Below the pieces are notes generated by a model. It had not been told where the DNA came from, did no database searches, and saw only the letters and a program-made list of their open reading frames with translations. From Marvinbryantia formatexigens DSM 14469 (lineage in GTDB: Bacteria; Bacillota; Clostridia; Lachnospirales; Lachnospiraceae), in the NCBI RefSeq assembly GCF_025148285.1, contig NZ_CP102268.1, positions 1,116,001 through 1,180,000 of the forward strand: a stretch of 64,000 nucleotides of DNA, written 5' to 3'. The translations under genes and the position numbers were made by a program. Shown here piece after piece: positions 8,966-16,787 of this stretch. Every line of letters begins with the position of its first letter. Position 1 is the first letter of the stretch.

Positions 8966-11020
8966 TTAACGTAACGGACTGTTCAGCTCTTCACAGCCCG
9001 GCAGAACAAAACGCCCGTCCTCGATAATGGGGATACGCGCGCCTTCCGCCGTAATCACCTCAATCAGTCCCAGCTCCCGATAGGGAATCGTGATGTCCGT
9101 ATGGCATCCGAAGTACGCTTTTGCCACGTCGGTTTTACGCAGCAGAGACACCTCGTTGTCTCTGGCGATGATCTCTTTGCCGTCCGGATTGAACACCGCC
9201 GTGTCCTCCGCCCAGCTATAGCAGGTATCGCCGACCGCAAAATGCGGTCCCATCTTTTCCGCAATCAGAATCGGCAGCTTATCCGCGATCTGATACTTTT
9301 CCGCCACCATGTATGCTGTGGTATTGGTGCCGATCGCAAATTCGCCCATCGGCAAAGTGTCGTGGTGGAACAGCACGTTTTCGCGGATATATCCGCGGTT
9401 TGCCTCTTCCGTATCAAAATTAGTACAGGTATAGTCCGTAATCATGCCGTCTGTAAAGGTGATGTCCAGATTATGATAGCAAAGTCCGTTCAGATACACC
9501 TCCGTGACATGCAGCCGTCCGTTCGTCCCCGAAAGTCTGGGGGAAGTGAACACCTCGCCCACCGGAATATTCACATCCGCCACGCAGTTTTCAAACAGTG
9601 TTTCCTTCTCCGGATCCTTCAGTTCAGGAAGCTGCACCGTCAAATCGGTATGGTTGCCGTTCTTTCCAAGGATGTGCACCTGCACGCCCGTATCCAGCGT
9701 ATCGATGATGGTCTGCTGGATGCGCTGGTAAAGATGATAATCCAGCGTATTAATCTTTACCGTCTCCCGGAATATCTCTTCAAAATTATCCCCGATTTCC
9801 GGCACCGGGAACGCGATAATCGTGAAGCTGCGCTCCTCGCCCTTAATGTAGCGGTTTGTGATCTGCATCGTTTCATTTGCCAGTTCCACGGAAAGATGCT
9901 GCTGCTTTTCGGAAAGCCGGTAAGCCGCATCCTTATTCTCCGGTGCAAACGGATTTTCCCCGAAGGTCTCCACAAGCGCCGGACCGGCATGTACATACGC
10001 CAGCTCCTTATACGTTTCGTAAGCTGTGCGCAGCACGCCAAGCTTGCGCTCCACAAATGCCTTATCAAGGTAAATGGCACTGTCACCCTTATGGTCGTAA
10101 TCGAACTGCGGGTTCGGAACAGCCCCGTAATACCCGACACGCTCATGCTGCCGGCGGTTGACGCTGTGCGCCGCCGCCCGGTAAATCACCGGCTGCAGCC
10201 CCATCTGCGCAAAATTTTCTATCGCCCTGCGTATCATCCGCTCAAAGCCGAGCCGGTAGCGGATATTCACCGTCTTCTTTTTCGACAGATCCTTTTTTCC
10301 GAGAATGAAGCCGATGCGGTAGCCCTCCGTGTAAACGGACGCCATCCTGTCGATTTCCTCCTGCGGAAGGGAATTTAAAAACGCCGCCGTCCGCAGCTCG
10401 TTTTCGGAGACATATTCGCCGTACCGGTAGAGATAGCGCATGTCCGTCAGATCGGATTCCGTGATAATGCGCACGGCAAAATCCAGCGACGGGTCCACCG
10501 CCCGGCGGACATGCTTTTCCACCAGCATATCTGCATAGTCGCTCACATGCCAGTAAACGATCTGCTGAATCCGGCGGTAGGTGGGAAGCTCCTCTTCCTC
10601 AAAACAGTTGTAAACCTCGATAAACAGCTCGCACAGGGAAGTGATATCCGCCAGCTCCTCCTCAAAAGCCGCCGGAATCATGCTGCGTATCTCCGTATAT
10701 AAAAAAGAAAGAATCCGCCCGTGCACCTCTCCGAGAGTATCTACCGCGTAAGCCGGATTTCCATAGCTTGTATCATACTGTTCCGGAAGGATGTCCTCGT
10801 AAAGCGCATGGTTCACCTGCTGCCACTGCTGCAGAGAATACGCTTCTGTCTTTCCCCCGGAAATCTCTCCGTACAATTCTTTTATCTGCAAAATAAACGC
10901 CGCTGTCTTCTGGAAATAGCCTGCAAACGGCTGCGGCACCTCCGCGCGGTCCGCAATCTGCGCGATCCGCTCCGAAGCCAGAGCAAATCGTTCCAGCACA
11001 AGTTCGTCCTGCTGCATCAT
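8966..11020 (-). CDS. M29-family metallo-aminopeptidase (AmpS/PepS-like), long form
   Basis: M29 enzymes remove N-terminal residues from peptides using two metal ions. At 684 residues this is much longer than the ~400-residue AmpS/PepS enzymes. The C-terminal ~370 residues carry the family motifs GEVFTSP, a Glu-rich FDTEEANRGYIREN, MGEFAIGTNT and GPHFAVGDT. The N-terminal ~300 residues are helical and of unknown role. The ATG near 11020 is chosen for the AAGGAGGG site ahead of it. It is the last gene of the pyrE-peptide-VanZ-membrane protein run. Confidence 0.85.
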   Translation of the reverse strand: MMQQDELVLERFALASERIAQIADRAEVPQPFAGYFQKTAAFILQIKELYGEISGGKTEAYSLQQWQQVNHALYEDILPEQYDTSYGNPAYAVDTLGEVHGRILSFLYTEIRSMIPAAFEEELADITSLCELFIEVYNCFEEEELPTYRRIQQIVYWHVSDYADMLVEKHVRRAVDPSLDFAVRIITESDLTDMRYLYRYGEYVSENELRTAAFLNSLPQEEIDRMASVYTEGYRIGFILGKKDLSKKKTVNIRYRLGFERMIRRAIENFAQMGLQPVIYRAAAHSVNRRQHERVGYYGAVPNPQFDYDHKGDSAIYLDKAFVERKLGVLRTAYETYKELAYVHAGPALVETFGENPFAPENKDAAYRLSEKQQHLSVELANETMQITNRYIKGEERSFTIIAFPVPEIGDNFEEIFRETVKINTLDYHLYQRIQQTIIDTLDTGVQVHILGKNGNHTDLTVQLPELKDPEKETLFENCVADVNIPVGEVFTSPRLSGTNGRLHVTEVYLNGLCYHNLDITFTDGMITDYTCTNFDTEEANRGYIRENVLFHHDTLPMGEFAIGTNTTAYMVAEKYQIADKLPILIAEKMGPHFAVGDTCYSWAEDTAVFNPDGKEIIARDNEVSLLRKTDVAKAYFGCHTDITIPYRELGLIEVITAEGARIPIIEDGRFVLPGCEELNSPLR

Positions 11021-11033
11021 CCATTCCCTCCTT

Positions 11034-11348
11034 CTACACCCCAATCAGATACAGCGCCAGCCAGATGACAAATACGGTCCCGCTGAGCACCGAGCCGATT
11101 TTCGGATATTTATATTTGATATTTTTTTCTGAAAAGCTGCGGATGCCGACAATAAAGCCTGCCAGAGCAAAAATCAGCCCGCAAAGCCCGAACGCCCCGG
11201 CATAAATTCCGGCGTCTCCGCGCATATAATAGGAGGCGTAGATCATCGCCAGCAGAAATACCAGCGAAATGCCGCCCATGATTGTCGAGATAATCCCATT
11301 TACAGAATTTTTCTTTTCCGTGAAGGAATACATCATCTTTTTAGCCAT
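11034..11348 (-). CDS. small three-helix membrane protein, function unknown
   Basis: The 104-residue protein has a basic, polar N-terminus (MAKKMMYSFTEKK) and about three membrane helices (ISTIMGGISLVFLLAMIY, AGAFGLCGLIFALAGFIVGI and VLSGTVFVIWLALYLIG). It resembles small DUF-type membrane proteins of Lachnospiraceae (DUF6142-like, from memory). It overlaps the VanZ gene by 8 bases, with GAGGAGAAAACGAT inside that gene as its ribosome site, so it is translationally coupled. Confidence 0.8.
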   Translation of the reverse strand: MAKKMMYSFTEKKNSVNGIISTIMGGISLVFLLAMIYASYYMRGDAGIYAGAFGLCGLIFALAGFIVGIRSFSEKNIKYKYPKIGSVLSGTVFVIWLALYLIGV

Positions 11349-11802
11349 ATCGTTTTCTCCTCACCTGGTTGCATATGGTAAATATCAGAAATCCAAGCAC
11401 GCCGCCGATGGTATTCAGCATCAGGTCGTCGACATCGAAGCTGCCGACCCTGGAAATAAGCTGCGCGCACTCCACCAGCAGGCTGAATTCAAAGCTCAGG
11501 AACGTAATCACAAAGAAATTGCGCGCCTTTCTGTTCAGCACCGGCAAAATCGCCCCGAACGGCATAAAGCAGATTACGTTGCCCGCCAGATTGGTAAACA
11601 CCGCCAGGAACCCAAGCTCCTCCCGGTATGTCCAGAAACGGTGGATTTCCTTAAACGGCTCCAGATTGTAAGCATACTCCCGCTCCGTGTACATTCTGTC
11701 AAAGCTCTCTGCAAAAAACAGAAAGTAAGTCAGCAGAAACAGATACAGGATAAACAGCACGGTGCTGAGCGCCTGTATTTTTCGTTTTGTTTCTATCTTC
11801 AC
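11341..11802 (-). CDS. VanZ-family membrane protein
   Basis: The 153-residue protein matches the VanZ fold: four to five membrane helices, the NLAGNVICFMPFGAILP motif, and the conserved E-x2-Q plus FDVDDLMLNTIGGVLGF C-terminal motif. VanZ proteins can give low-level teicoplanin or antimicrobial resistance, but most chromosomal copies have no assigned role. It sits in the pyrE run and overlaps the next gene by 8 bases. Confidence 0.9.
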   Translation of the reverse strand: MKIETKRKIQALSTVLFILYLFLLTYFLFFAESFDRMYTEREYAYNLEPFKEIHRFWTYREELGFLAVFTNLAGNVICFMPFGAILPVLNRKARNFFVITFLSFEFSLLVECAQLISRVGSFDVDDLMLNTIGGVLGFLIFTICNQVRRKRYG

Positions 11803-11816
11803 CTGAACACCCCGGT

Positions 11817-11975
11817 CTACAGCATTACATGTTTCCGCGAAGCAAGAAGTCTCGCCCCGTTCACAACCGCCAGAATCCCCGCGGCAAGACCAACCACGAT
11901 TACCAGTATACCAATCACGATGTCACCGGCGCCCGTCGCGCTCAGTGTACGGTATATTTTTTCGTTTTCATTCAT
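11817..11975 (-). CDS. 52-residue single-helix membrane peptide
   Basis: This short gene starts MNENEKIYRTLSATG, continues with one strong hydrophobic helix (DIVIGILVIVVGLAAGILAVV), and ends with a basic tail (ARLLASRKHVML). AAGGAGACGGACT precedes the ATG. It begins 30 bases after pyrE and ends 14 bases before the VanZ gene, so it is part of the transcript. No function is known; the N-out/C-in orientation is inferred from the charged ends. Confidence 0.75.
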   Translation of the reverse strand: MNENEKIYRTLSATGAGDIVIGILVIVVGLAAGILAVVNGARLLASRKHVML

Positions 11976-12005
11976 AGTCCGTCTCCTTTACTGCTTTCTA
12001 TCCTG

Positions 12006-12686
12006 CTATTTTACGCCGTACTGCGCATAATACGCATCGATCGCGGCTTTTATTTCATCATTAATTATGATATTTCCCTTATACGGTTTATTATGCAGAT
12101 ATTCCACCACTTCTTTCATGGTGACAATGGCGTTCGTCTCAAAACCGTACAGCTCCTTCACCTCATCGAGCGCGCACTTCTTTCCGCCCTTTCCGACCTC
12201 CATGCGGTCCAGCGACACCATCAGACCCACGATTTTCACGTCCGCTGCGCCGCGTACCTTGGGCACGGTCTCCTCCATCGATTTTCCGGAGGTGATCACA
12301 TCCTCAATCATCACCACGCGGTCGCCGTCTTTTAATTTGCTGCCCAGAAAGCCGCCCTTATCCGCGCCGTGGTCCTTTTCCTCCTTGCGGTCGCTGCAGT
12401 AGCGTATCTCCTTGCCATACAGCTCGCTGAATGCAATCAAGGTGGTTACCGCCAGCGGTATCCCCTTGTACGCCGGTCCGAACAGCACGTCAAAATCCGC
12501 GCCGTATCTGTCATAAATCGCCTTTGCATAATACTCTCCCAGCTTCCTGAGCTGCGCGCCCGTCACATAACCGCCCGCATTCATGAAAAACGGGGACTTT
12601 CTGCCGCTTTTTAAAACAAACTCGCCAAACTTCAACACCTGGCAATCCACCATAAACTCAATAAATTCCTGTTTGTAGCTTTCCAT
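12006..12686 (-). CDS. pyrE: orotate phosphoribosyltransferase
   Basis: PyrE makes OMP from orotate and PRPP. The 226-residue protein has the PRPP loop MIEDVITSGKSM, the DRKEEKDHGADKG flexible loop, and the FGPAYKGIPLA motif. The ATG at 12686 (MESYKQEF) is preferred; GGAGG lies 11 bases upstream. The partner pyrF is at 23.5 kb, separated by the toxin-antitoxin and sugar loci, which suggests the pyrimidine genes are dispersed or the island inserted between them. Confidence 0.95.
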   Translation of the reverse strand: MESYKQEFIEFMVDCQVLKFGEFVLKSGRKSPFFMNAGGYVTGAQLRKLGEYYAKAIYDRYGADFDVLFGPAYKGIPLAVTTLIAFSELYGKEIRYCSDRKEEKDHGADKGGFLGSKLKDGDRVVMIEDVITSGKSMEETVPKVRGAADVKIVGLMVSLDRMEVGKGGKKCALDEVKELYGFETNAIVTMKEVVEYLHNKPYKGNIIINDEIKAAIDAYYAQYGVK

Positions 12687-12818
12687 GTTTCCTAAAACCT
12701 CCATCTTTATGGGTCTGCTCTGCCCTTACTCTTTTCCGGATACTTCCCGCGTTCTGCTTTCCGTCTGATTTCTTATAGTATCTTTGCATTCCGGAAAGGA
12801 ACGGTTAAACTCTTTTCA

Positions 12819-12847
12819 ATTCTAACATATCCAATAGGGTTTTTCAA
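12819..12847 (-). promoter_or_regulatory. sigma-A promoter of pyrE
   Basis: TTGAAA (12847-12842), a 17-base spacer and TAGAAT (12824-12819) on the minus strand. The leader to pyrE is about 125 bases and shows no clear attenuator. Confidence 0.75.
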
Positions 12848-12899
12848 TTCGGGAATTTCATAAGATTAAGGATTAATTCCATTCCGACGCATAAGAAAA

Positions 12900-12923
12900 A
12901 ATTGCTGTGTCATCACAGCAATT
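12900..12923 (-). terminator. terminator after toxN
   Basis: Perfect 10-base arms AATTGCTGTG / CACAGCAATT with a 4-base loop, followed on the minus strand by a T-run. It closes the toxin-antitoxin locus 15 bases after the toxN stop. Confidence 0.85.
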
Positions 12924-12938
12924 CACAAAAAACGGGTT

Positions 12939-13487
12939 TTATTCCCGCAATGAATATTCTTTGCATAACTCTTCCAGCACTTTATAATCCAATGCTGATT
13001 TTACATATCCTGCCGTTATATCTCCTTCCTGCTTTTGTTTATACAACAGCTTAGCATTACTGGCAATCTTATCCTTGTACTTACGAATAAAGATAATTTC
13101 GTCTTGTATTAAATCTCTATAACGCAAGTCTGTCTCTGAATCTATATCATATAATTTCAGCTCTTTCTCCGGCACTGGTATCATATGGCTGATACGCAAA
13201 GTTCCCTTTAATTCTTTAACACCCTGGCTGTTCTTCACAACAATCCTCATAATTGGTACAATACTCTTTCTTATCACCCTGTTCTGCCCTGCCACTTGAT
13301 AATCTGATTCTTTGGGCGAAGACATAGGAATATAATAACAAAATTCCTCAATTTTTAAGCAAATTCCTATGTATTTTCTCGTATGCGTCCGATGGTTTTC
13401 TTTATTAGAATACACATTCGGAACCTTTTGTCTCAAGAAATCGACATATCGGTCTGATATGCTATAAATTTTAAATTCATTTATCAT
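12939..13487 (-). CDS. toxN: type III toxin-antitoxin endoribonuclease toxin, ToxN/AbiQ family
   Basis: ToxN-family toxins are sequence-specific RNases held inactive by an RNA antitoxin; several act in abortive infection against phage. The 182-residue protein starts MINEFKIYSISDRYVDFLR and has the family active-site motif PMSSPK (PLTSPK in ToxN), the LRISHMIPVP block and the C-terminal KIASNAKLLYKQK block. The ATG at 13487 has GGAG 9 bases upstream. Directly upstream are a terminator, two 38-base repeats and a strong promoter, the exact architecture of toxIN loci. The protein family and the RNA architecture support each other, so confidence is high. ToxN versus CptN subfamily is not resolved. 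Confidence 0.92.
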   Translation of the reverse strand: MINEFKIYSISDRYVDFLRQKVPNVYSNKENHRTHTRKYIGICLKIEEFCYYIPMSSPKESDYQVAGQNRVIRKSIVPIMRIVVKNSQGVKELKGTLRISHMIPVPEKELKLYDIDSETDLRYRDLIQDEIIFIRKYKDKIASNAKLLYKQKQEGDITAGYVKSALDYKVLEELCKEYSLRE

Positions 13488-13507
13488 TTTGCATTCTCCA
13501 TAAAAGA

Positions 13508-13533
13508 AAAGGAAGTGGACCAGCACTTCCTTT
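13508..13533 (-). terminator. partial terminator between ToxI repeats and toxN
   Basis: Arms AAAGGAAGTG / CACTTCCTTT with a 6-base loop and a following T-rich run on the minus strand. It lies 20 bases before the toxN start, as in other type III loci where read-through sets toxin level. Confidence 0.85.
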
Positions 13534-13609
13534 GAGTTTAAAACTTCCCACTATATGGCAGGGACTCTCCCGAGTTTAAAACTTCCCACTATATGGCAGG
13601 GACTCTCCC
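13534..13609 (-). repeat. two perfect 38-base tandem repeats of ToxI
   Basis: Unit boundaries are 13534-13571 and 13572-13609 and the copies are identical. The first bases of a third unit are not clearly present. The array is too short and unspaced to be a CRISPR. Confidence 0.93.
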
Positions 13610-13635
13610 GAAGATAGTCTCCTATCTGTATTTAT

Positions 13636-13665
13636 ATTATATGCCAGCTACCCATAAAAAATCAA
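13636..13665 (-). promoter_or_regulatory. strong promoter of toxIN
   Basis: TTGATT (13665-13660), 18-base spacer and a perfect TATAAT (13641-13636) on the minus strand, just upstream of the ToxI repeats. Confidence 0.8.
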
Positions 13666-13720
13666 CCATTTTTGAAAAAATTATTAATTCTTTGCTAATC
13701 TCAATGCCTCATTTATTACA

Positions 13721-14770
13721 CTATTGTCTGCCATCACGAAATCCCGCCGGTAAAATTTCTTCCTGCAGACTGTACAGAGTTACTTCGCCGGACCCATGAT
13801 TTGCTGCCAGAATTTTAACCATATTTTCCTCATGGTATACGCTTATCTGCGTCGGTCCCACTCCCGCCTCCAGAAGTGTACGGGCATCCGTTTCCAGATT
13901 TATCAGTTCCAGTTTCTTTTCTCCTCCGCGGCTTCCGACAATTAAAAACGGCTTTCCAAAAAGCTCTCCAATCCAGATAACATGCCCGAAATCAATGTCA
14001 TAACGCCGTATCTGCTCATAACCGGTATCTGTTATCCGGTACACAGCCGCTGTATTCCCGTGAAATGGCTCTATGACGCCCGCATACTTTTGACCATTCA
14101 GCTCTGCAATCGAAATATCACTGGTGGGTGTTGCTGTCAGAAGTACAGGAACCGCCGTGTCACCGGGCCGGTAACCGGATAAATCAAAGTGCATCACCCC
14201 ATTCTCCGCACAGATATAGACCTGGTTCTCATCTTCGATAAATAATCCATGATTTTTTGTCAGACCGTCAAATATTTTTGTCATTTTCCATTCGCCCTCC
14301 GGCTTATCCGGAACCGGTATCATAAAAAGCGCCCCCGGTTGCGACCAGTCCTCCTGGAAATCCTTATCACGGCAGAGCTGGCATCCCAGAATAAACAGAC
14401 CATTGTCATTTTTCACCACTCCAATCCGGTGGCAGAATGGAAGCCGGAATACCTCACGCAAATTCCACGGACTCATATACCCCTTTGCCGTCGGCTCCAG
14501 CAGGCAGACCGCCGCCTCCTTTGACTGAAACACCGGATAAAACCGTACAATCGCCAGCAGCTTTTCCTGTCCCGGAAGCTGGACAATATTCATAACACCG
14601 GTATCCCCTTTCCAGAGAGGTGCATATTCCCCGGTTTCCGGATTAAAAATATACGCGCTCTCCCCTTTCGCCTCGCTCGCTGCTGCCAGATAGCGTTTTC
14701 CCTGCAGGGACAATTCCGCTGTCACATATACCATCGACAAATCTGCCATCTTCTTTTTCTCAATCTTCAT
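13721..14770 (-). CDS. cytoplasmic beta-propeller-like protein of the sugar operon
   Basis: The 349-residue product is not a named family I recognise. It has no signal peptide and repeats a pattern of short beta strands every 40-50 residues (YAPLWKGDTGVMNIV, MTKIFDGLTKNHGLF, MHFDLSGYRPGD, KLELINLETDARTLL), as in six- or seven-bladed propellers. The ATG at 14770 (MKIEKKKM) has AAAGGGAAAAAGAG upstream. It ends the sugar-transport operon, so a role as sugar lactone or aldonate-handling enzyme or regulator is possible. The toxIN promoter begins 56 bases after its stop. Confidence 0.65.
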   Translation of the reverse strand: MKIEKKKMADLSMVYVTAELSLQGKRYLAAASEAKGESAYIFNPETGEYAPLWKGDTGVMNIVQLPGQEKLLAIVRFYPVFQSKEAAVCLLEPTAKGYMSPWNLREVFRLPFCHRIGVVKNDNGLFILGCQLCRDKDFQEDWSQPGALFMIPVPDKPEGEWKMTKIFDGLTKNHGLFIEDENQVYICAENGVMHFDLSGYRPGDTAVPVLLTATPTSDISIAELNGQKYAGVIEPFHGNTAAVYRITDTGYEQIRRYDIDFGHVIWIGELFGKPFLIVGSRGGEKKLELINLETDARTLLEAGVGPTQISVYHEENMVKILAANHGSGEVTLYSLQEEILPAGFRDGRQ

Positions 14771-14844
14771 AGCTCTTTTTCCCTTTCGTGGTTTTCCCAT
14801 ATGTTTTTCTAACACACATGCACTTCATCAAATGCCGGAAGCAA

Positions 14845-15819
14845 TCATACTGCTGCTGAGCGCGCTGCCTGTATCCGTTTCAGCTGCACATCCAGAAGCA
14901 CTGCCAGCACAATAATCGCGCCTGTCACAATCGACTGCGCCAGAGCTGGAACCCCCAGAAGGTTCATGGCATTTACAATCAATGTAAGAATCAGGGCGCC
15001 AATGATTGCTCCAAACACACTGCCTTCTCCTCCGGACATGGAAGTTCCGCCAATTACAATAGCGGCAATCGCCGTCATCTGAAACGTATCTCCCATTCCC
15101 GCCTGTGCCGCACTCTGGCGCGCCACCTGCAGGATTCCACCGATCGCAGCTCCGCAGCCGCTGAGAATATACACAATAAATAATGTCAGCAGCGTATTGA
15201 TTCCGGAATATTTTGCCGTGGTATAATTAGCACCCACACAATACACCTGCTTTCCAAAATTGCTTCGCTGAAAGCAAAGATACATCAGCAATGTTACGCC
15301 CAGGGCAATTATCATGATCACCGGAAAGCCGAAAATATTCCCCGATGCAAGGCTGCGGAAGCTTTTCGGAAAACCCGAAAAAATATCAGACCCCATCAAT
15401 ATCAATGCCAGACCATTTGCAATATAGCTTACGCCATACGTGGAAACAAACGGCGGTATTCTTACAACGCCAACCAGAAATCCGTTGATCGCGCCAAACA
15501 ATATTCCCACCAGAATCGTCAGGATGATTGCCGCAGGCACAGAAAAATCATTATTCAGAAACCATCCGCACGCACATCCGCACAGCGACATAACTCCTCC
15601 AATCGAGTTGTCGATGCCATGCGTCAGAATACAACCGGTAGCGCATGCAGCAAGAACCAGTAATACAGAAGACTGACGCAATATATTCATGAAATTACTT
15701 ACCTTAAAGAAATTGTCGGAAACAAGCGCCAGTACCAGACACATCACTGCAAGAATCCCTATCCGGTAAAGTCCGCTTTCAAAGAAAATGCCGAAAAAAT
15801 CTTTTTTCTGATTTTTCAT
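14845..15819 (-). CDS. sugar ABC transporter permease, RbsC type (second)
   Basis: The 324-residue integral membrane protein has 8-10 hydrophobic helices and the ribose-type permease signature region (AIAAIVIGGTSMSGGEGSVFGAIIG). GGAGGCGTAGTG lies before the ATG at 15819; a GTG two codons earlier is possible. It starts right after the preceding permease stop. With that permease it would form a heterodimeric channel for a monosaccharide-like substrate. Confidence 0.9.
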   Translation of the reverse strand: MKNQKKDFFGIFFESGLYRIGILAVMCLVLALVSDNFFKVSNFMNILRQSSVLLVLAACATGCILTHGIDNSIGGVMSLCGCACGWFLNNDFSVPAAIILTILVGILFGAINGFLVGVVRIPPFVSTYGVSYIANGLALILMGSDIFSGFPKSFRSLASGNIFGFPVIMIIALGVTLLMYLCFQRSNFGKQVYCVGANYTTAKYSGINTLLTLFIVYILSGCGAAIGGILQVARQSAAQAGMGDTFQMTAIAAIVIGGTSMSGGEGSVFGAIIGALILTLIVNAMNLLGVPALAQSIVTGAIIVLAVLLDVQLKRIQAARSAAV

Positions 15820-15824
15820 AATCA

Positions 15825-16787
15825 CTACGCCTCCTTCCTTGTTTTCAGAAGTACGTCAATGGAAATTGCCGCCACCACAATAACTCCCATCAGAAATGAC
15901 TGTGACTGGGGCGATACCCCCGAAATATTCAACCCGGTTTTCAGTATCTGAATAAACAACACACCCATGACCGTCTTAAAAATATTTCCATTCCCCTCCG
16001 AAAAGGAGTTCCCGCCGATAATCGTTGCCGCTATCGCATTAAACTCCCACTGCTTTCCATAATCGGGATGTCCGGACGCAGAACGCGCAGCAAACAGCAC
16101 ACCGGCTATTCCGACAAGCACACCTGCCACTGTAAACACCATGATTTCTGCCTTTACCGGATTAACCCCGCCCAAAAACAGCGCTTCCCGGTTTCCTCCC
16201 AGACCATACATATTTCTTCCAAATGCAGTGCGGTACACCAGAATCCAGACCATAAAAAATACCAGTATCGCCAGTATCATAACCATTGGAATCTTCCACA
16301 CACTTCCATCCGCCAGAAACCTAAAATGCTCATTGAGCGCCGGAACAGAAATTCCACCTGTAATCAGGGAGCCAATCCCATAAAACATGGTTCCAAAGCC
16401 GAATGTAGTAATGTATGCCGGCACCTTAAACCGTGCGATAAACACTCCGTTCAGCAGACCACAGCATGCACCTGTCAGGATTCCCGCTATCGCGGAAAGC
16501 CAGACCGGTATCCCGGCGTTTATCATCATGGCGATTATCACTGTGCAGAACGCCATATTGTTTCCAACCGACAAATCAATCTGCCCGACCAGCACTGCCA
16601 TTGTCTCTGCCAGCGCCAGTATCAGAAACGGCGATGCCTGTTTAATAATATTCACAGCGTTTCCCCATGTCAGAAACTGCTCCCCTGTAAAAGCAAACGT
16701 AATAACGATAATCGCAAGCATCCATACCACAGGTTCCACACTGCCCGCCGCCTGCAGCACGCTTCTTCGCGGTTTTTTATTGTTCAT
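15825..16787 (-). CDS. sugar ABC transporter permease, RbsC type (first)
   Basis: The 320-residue protein has the same fold, with the signature FNAIAATIIGGNSFSEGNGNIF and a typical first half containing LALAETMAVLVGQIDLSVG. It overlaps the ATPase gene by 4 bases (ATGA). Two different permeases rather than one homodimer is typical of several CUT2 sugar transporters. Confidence 0.9.
   Translation of the reverse strand: MNNKKPRRSVLQAAGSVEPVVWMLAIIVITFAFTGEQFLTWGNAVNIIKQASPFLILALAETMAVLVGQIDLSVGNNMAFCTVIIAMMINAGIPVWLSAIAGILTGACCGLLNGVFIARFKVPAYITTFGFGTMFYGIGSLITGGISVPALNEHFRFLADGSVWKIPMVMILAILVFFMVWILVYRTAFGRNMYGLGGNREALFLGGVNPVKAEIMVFTVAGVLVGIAGVLFAARSASGHPDYGKQWEFNAIAATIIGGNSFSEGNGNIFKTVMGVLFIQILKTGLNISGVSPQSQSFLMGVIVVAAISIDVLLKTRKEA

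Larger units (their letters stand above)
13505..13629 (-). ncRNA. toxI: ToxI-type antitoxin RNA with two 38-base repeats
   Basis: Transcribed from the promoter at 13665-13636, this RNA would begin near 13629 with a small hairpin (AGATAG/CTATCT). It then contains two identical tandem 38-base units (13609-13572 and 13571-13534) and ends in a terminator at 13533-13508. In type III systems each unit is cut out by the toxin and folds as a pseudoknot that binds it. Most transcripts should stop at the terminator, giving excess antitoxin over toxin mRNA. The transcription start is inferred from the promoter. Confidence 0.85.

Noticed and set aside
13534..13609. Tandem 38-base repeats that could be read as a tiny CRISPR
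   Set aside because: No spacers; the units abut directly, and a toxN gene with promoter and terminators surrounds them. The type III antitoxin explanation is complete.
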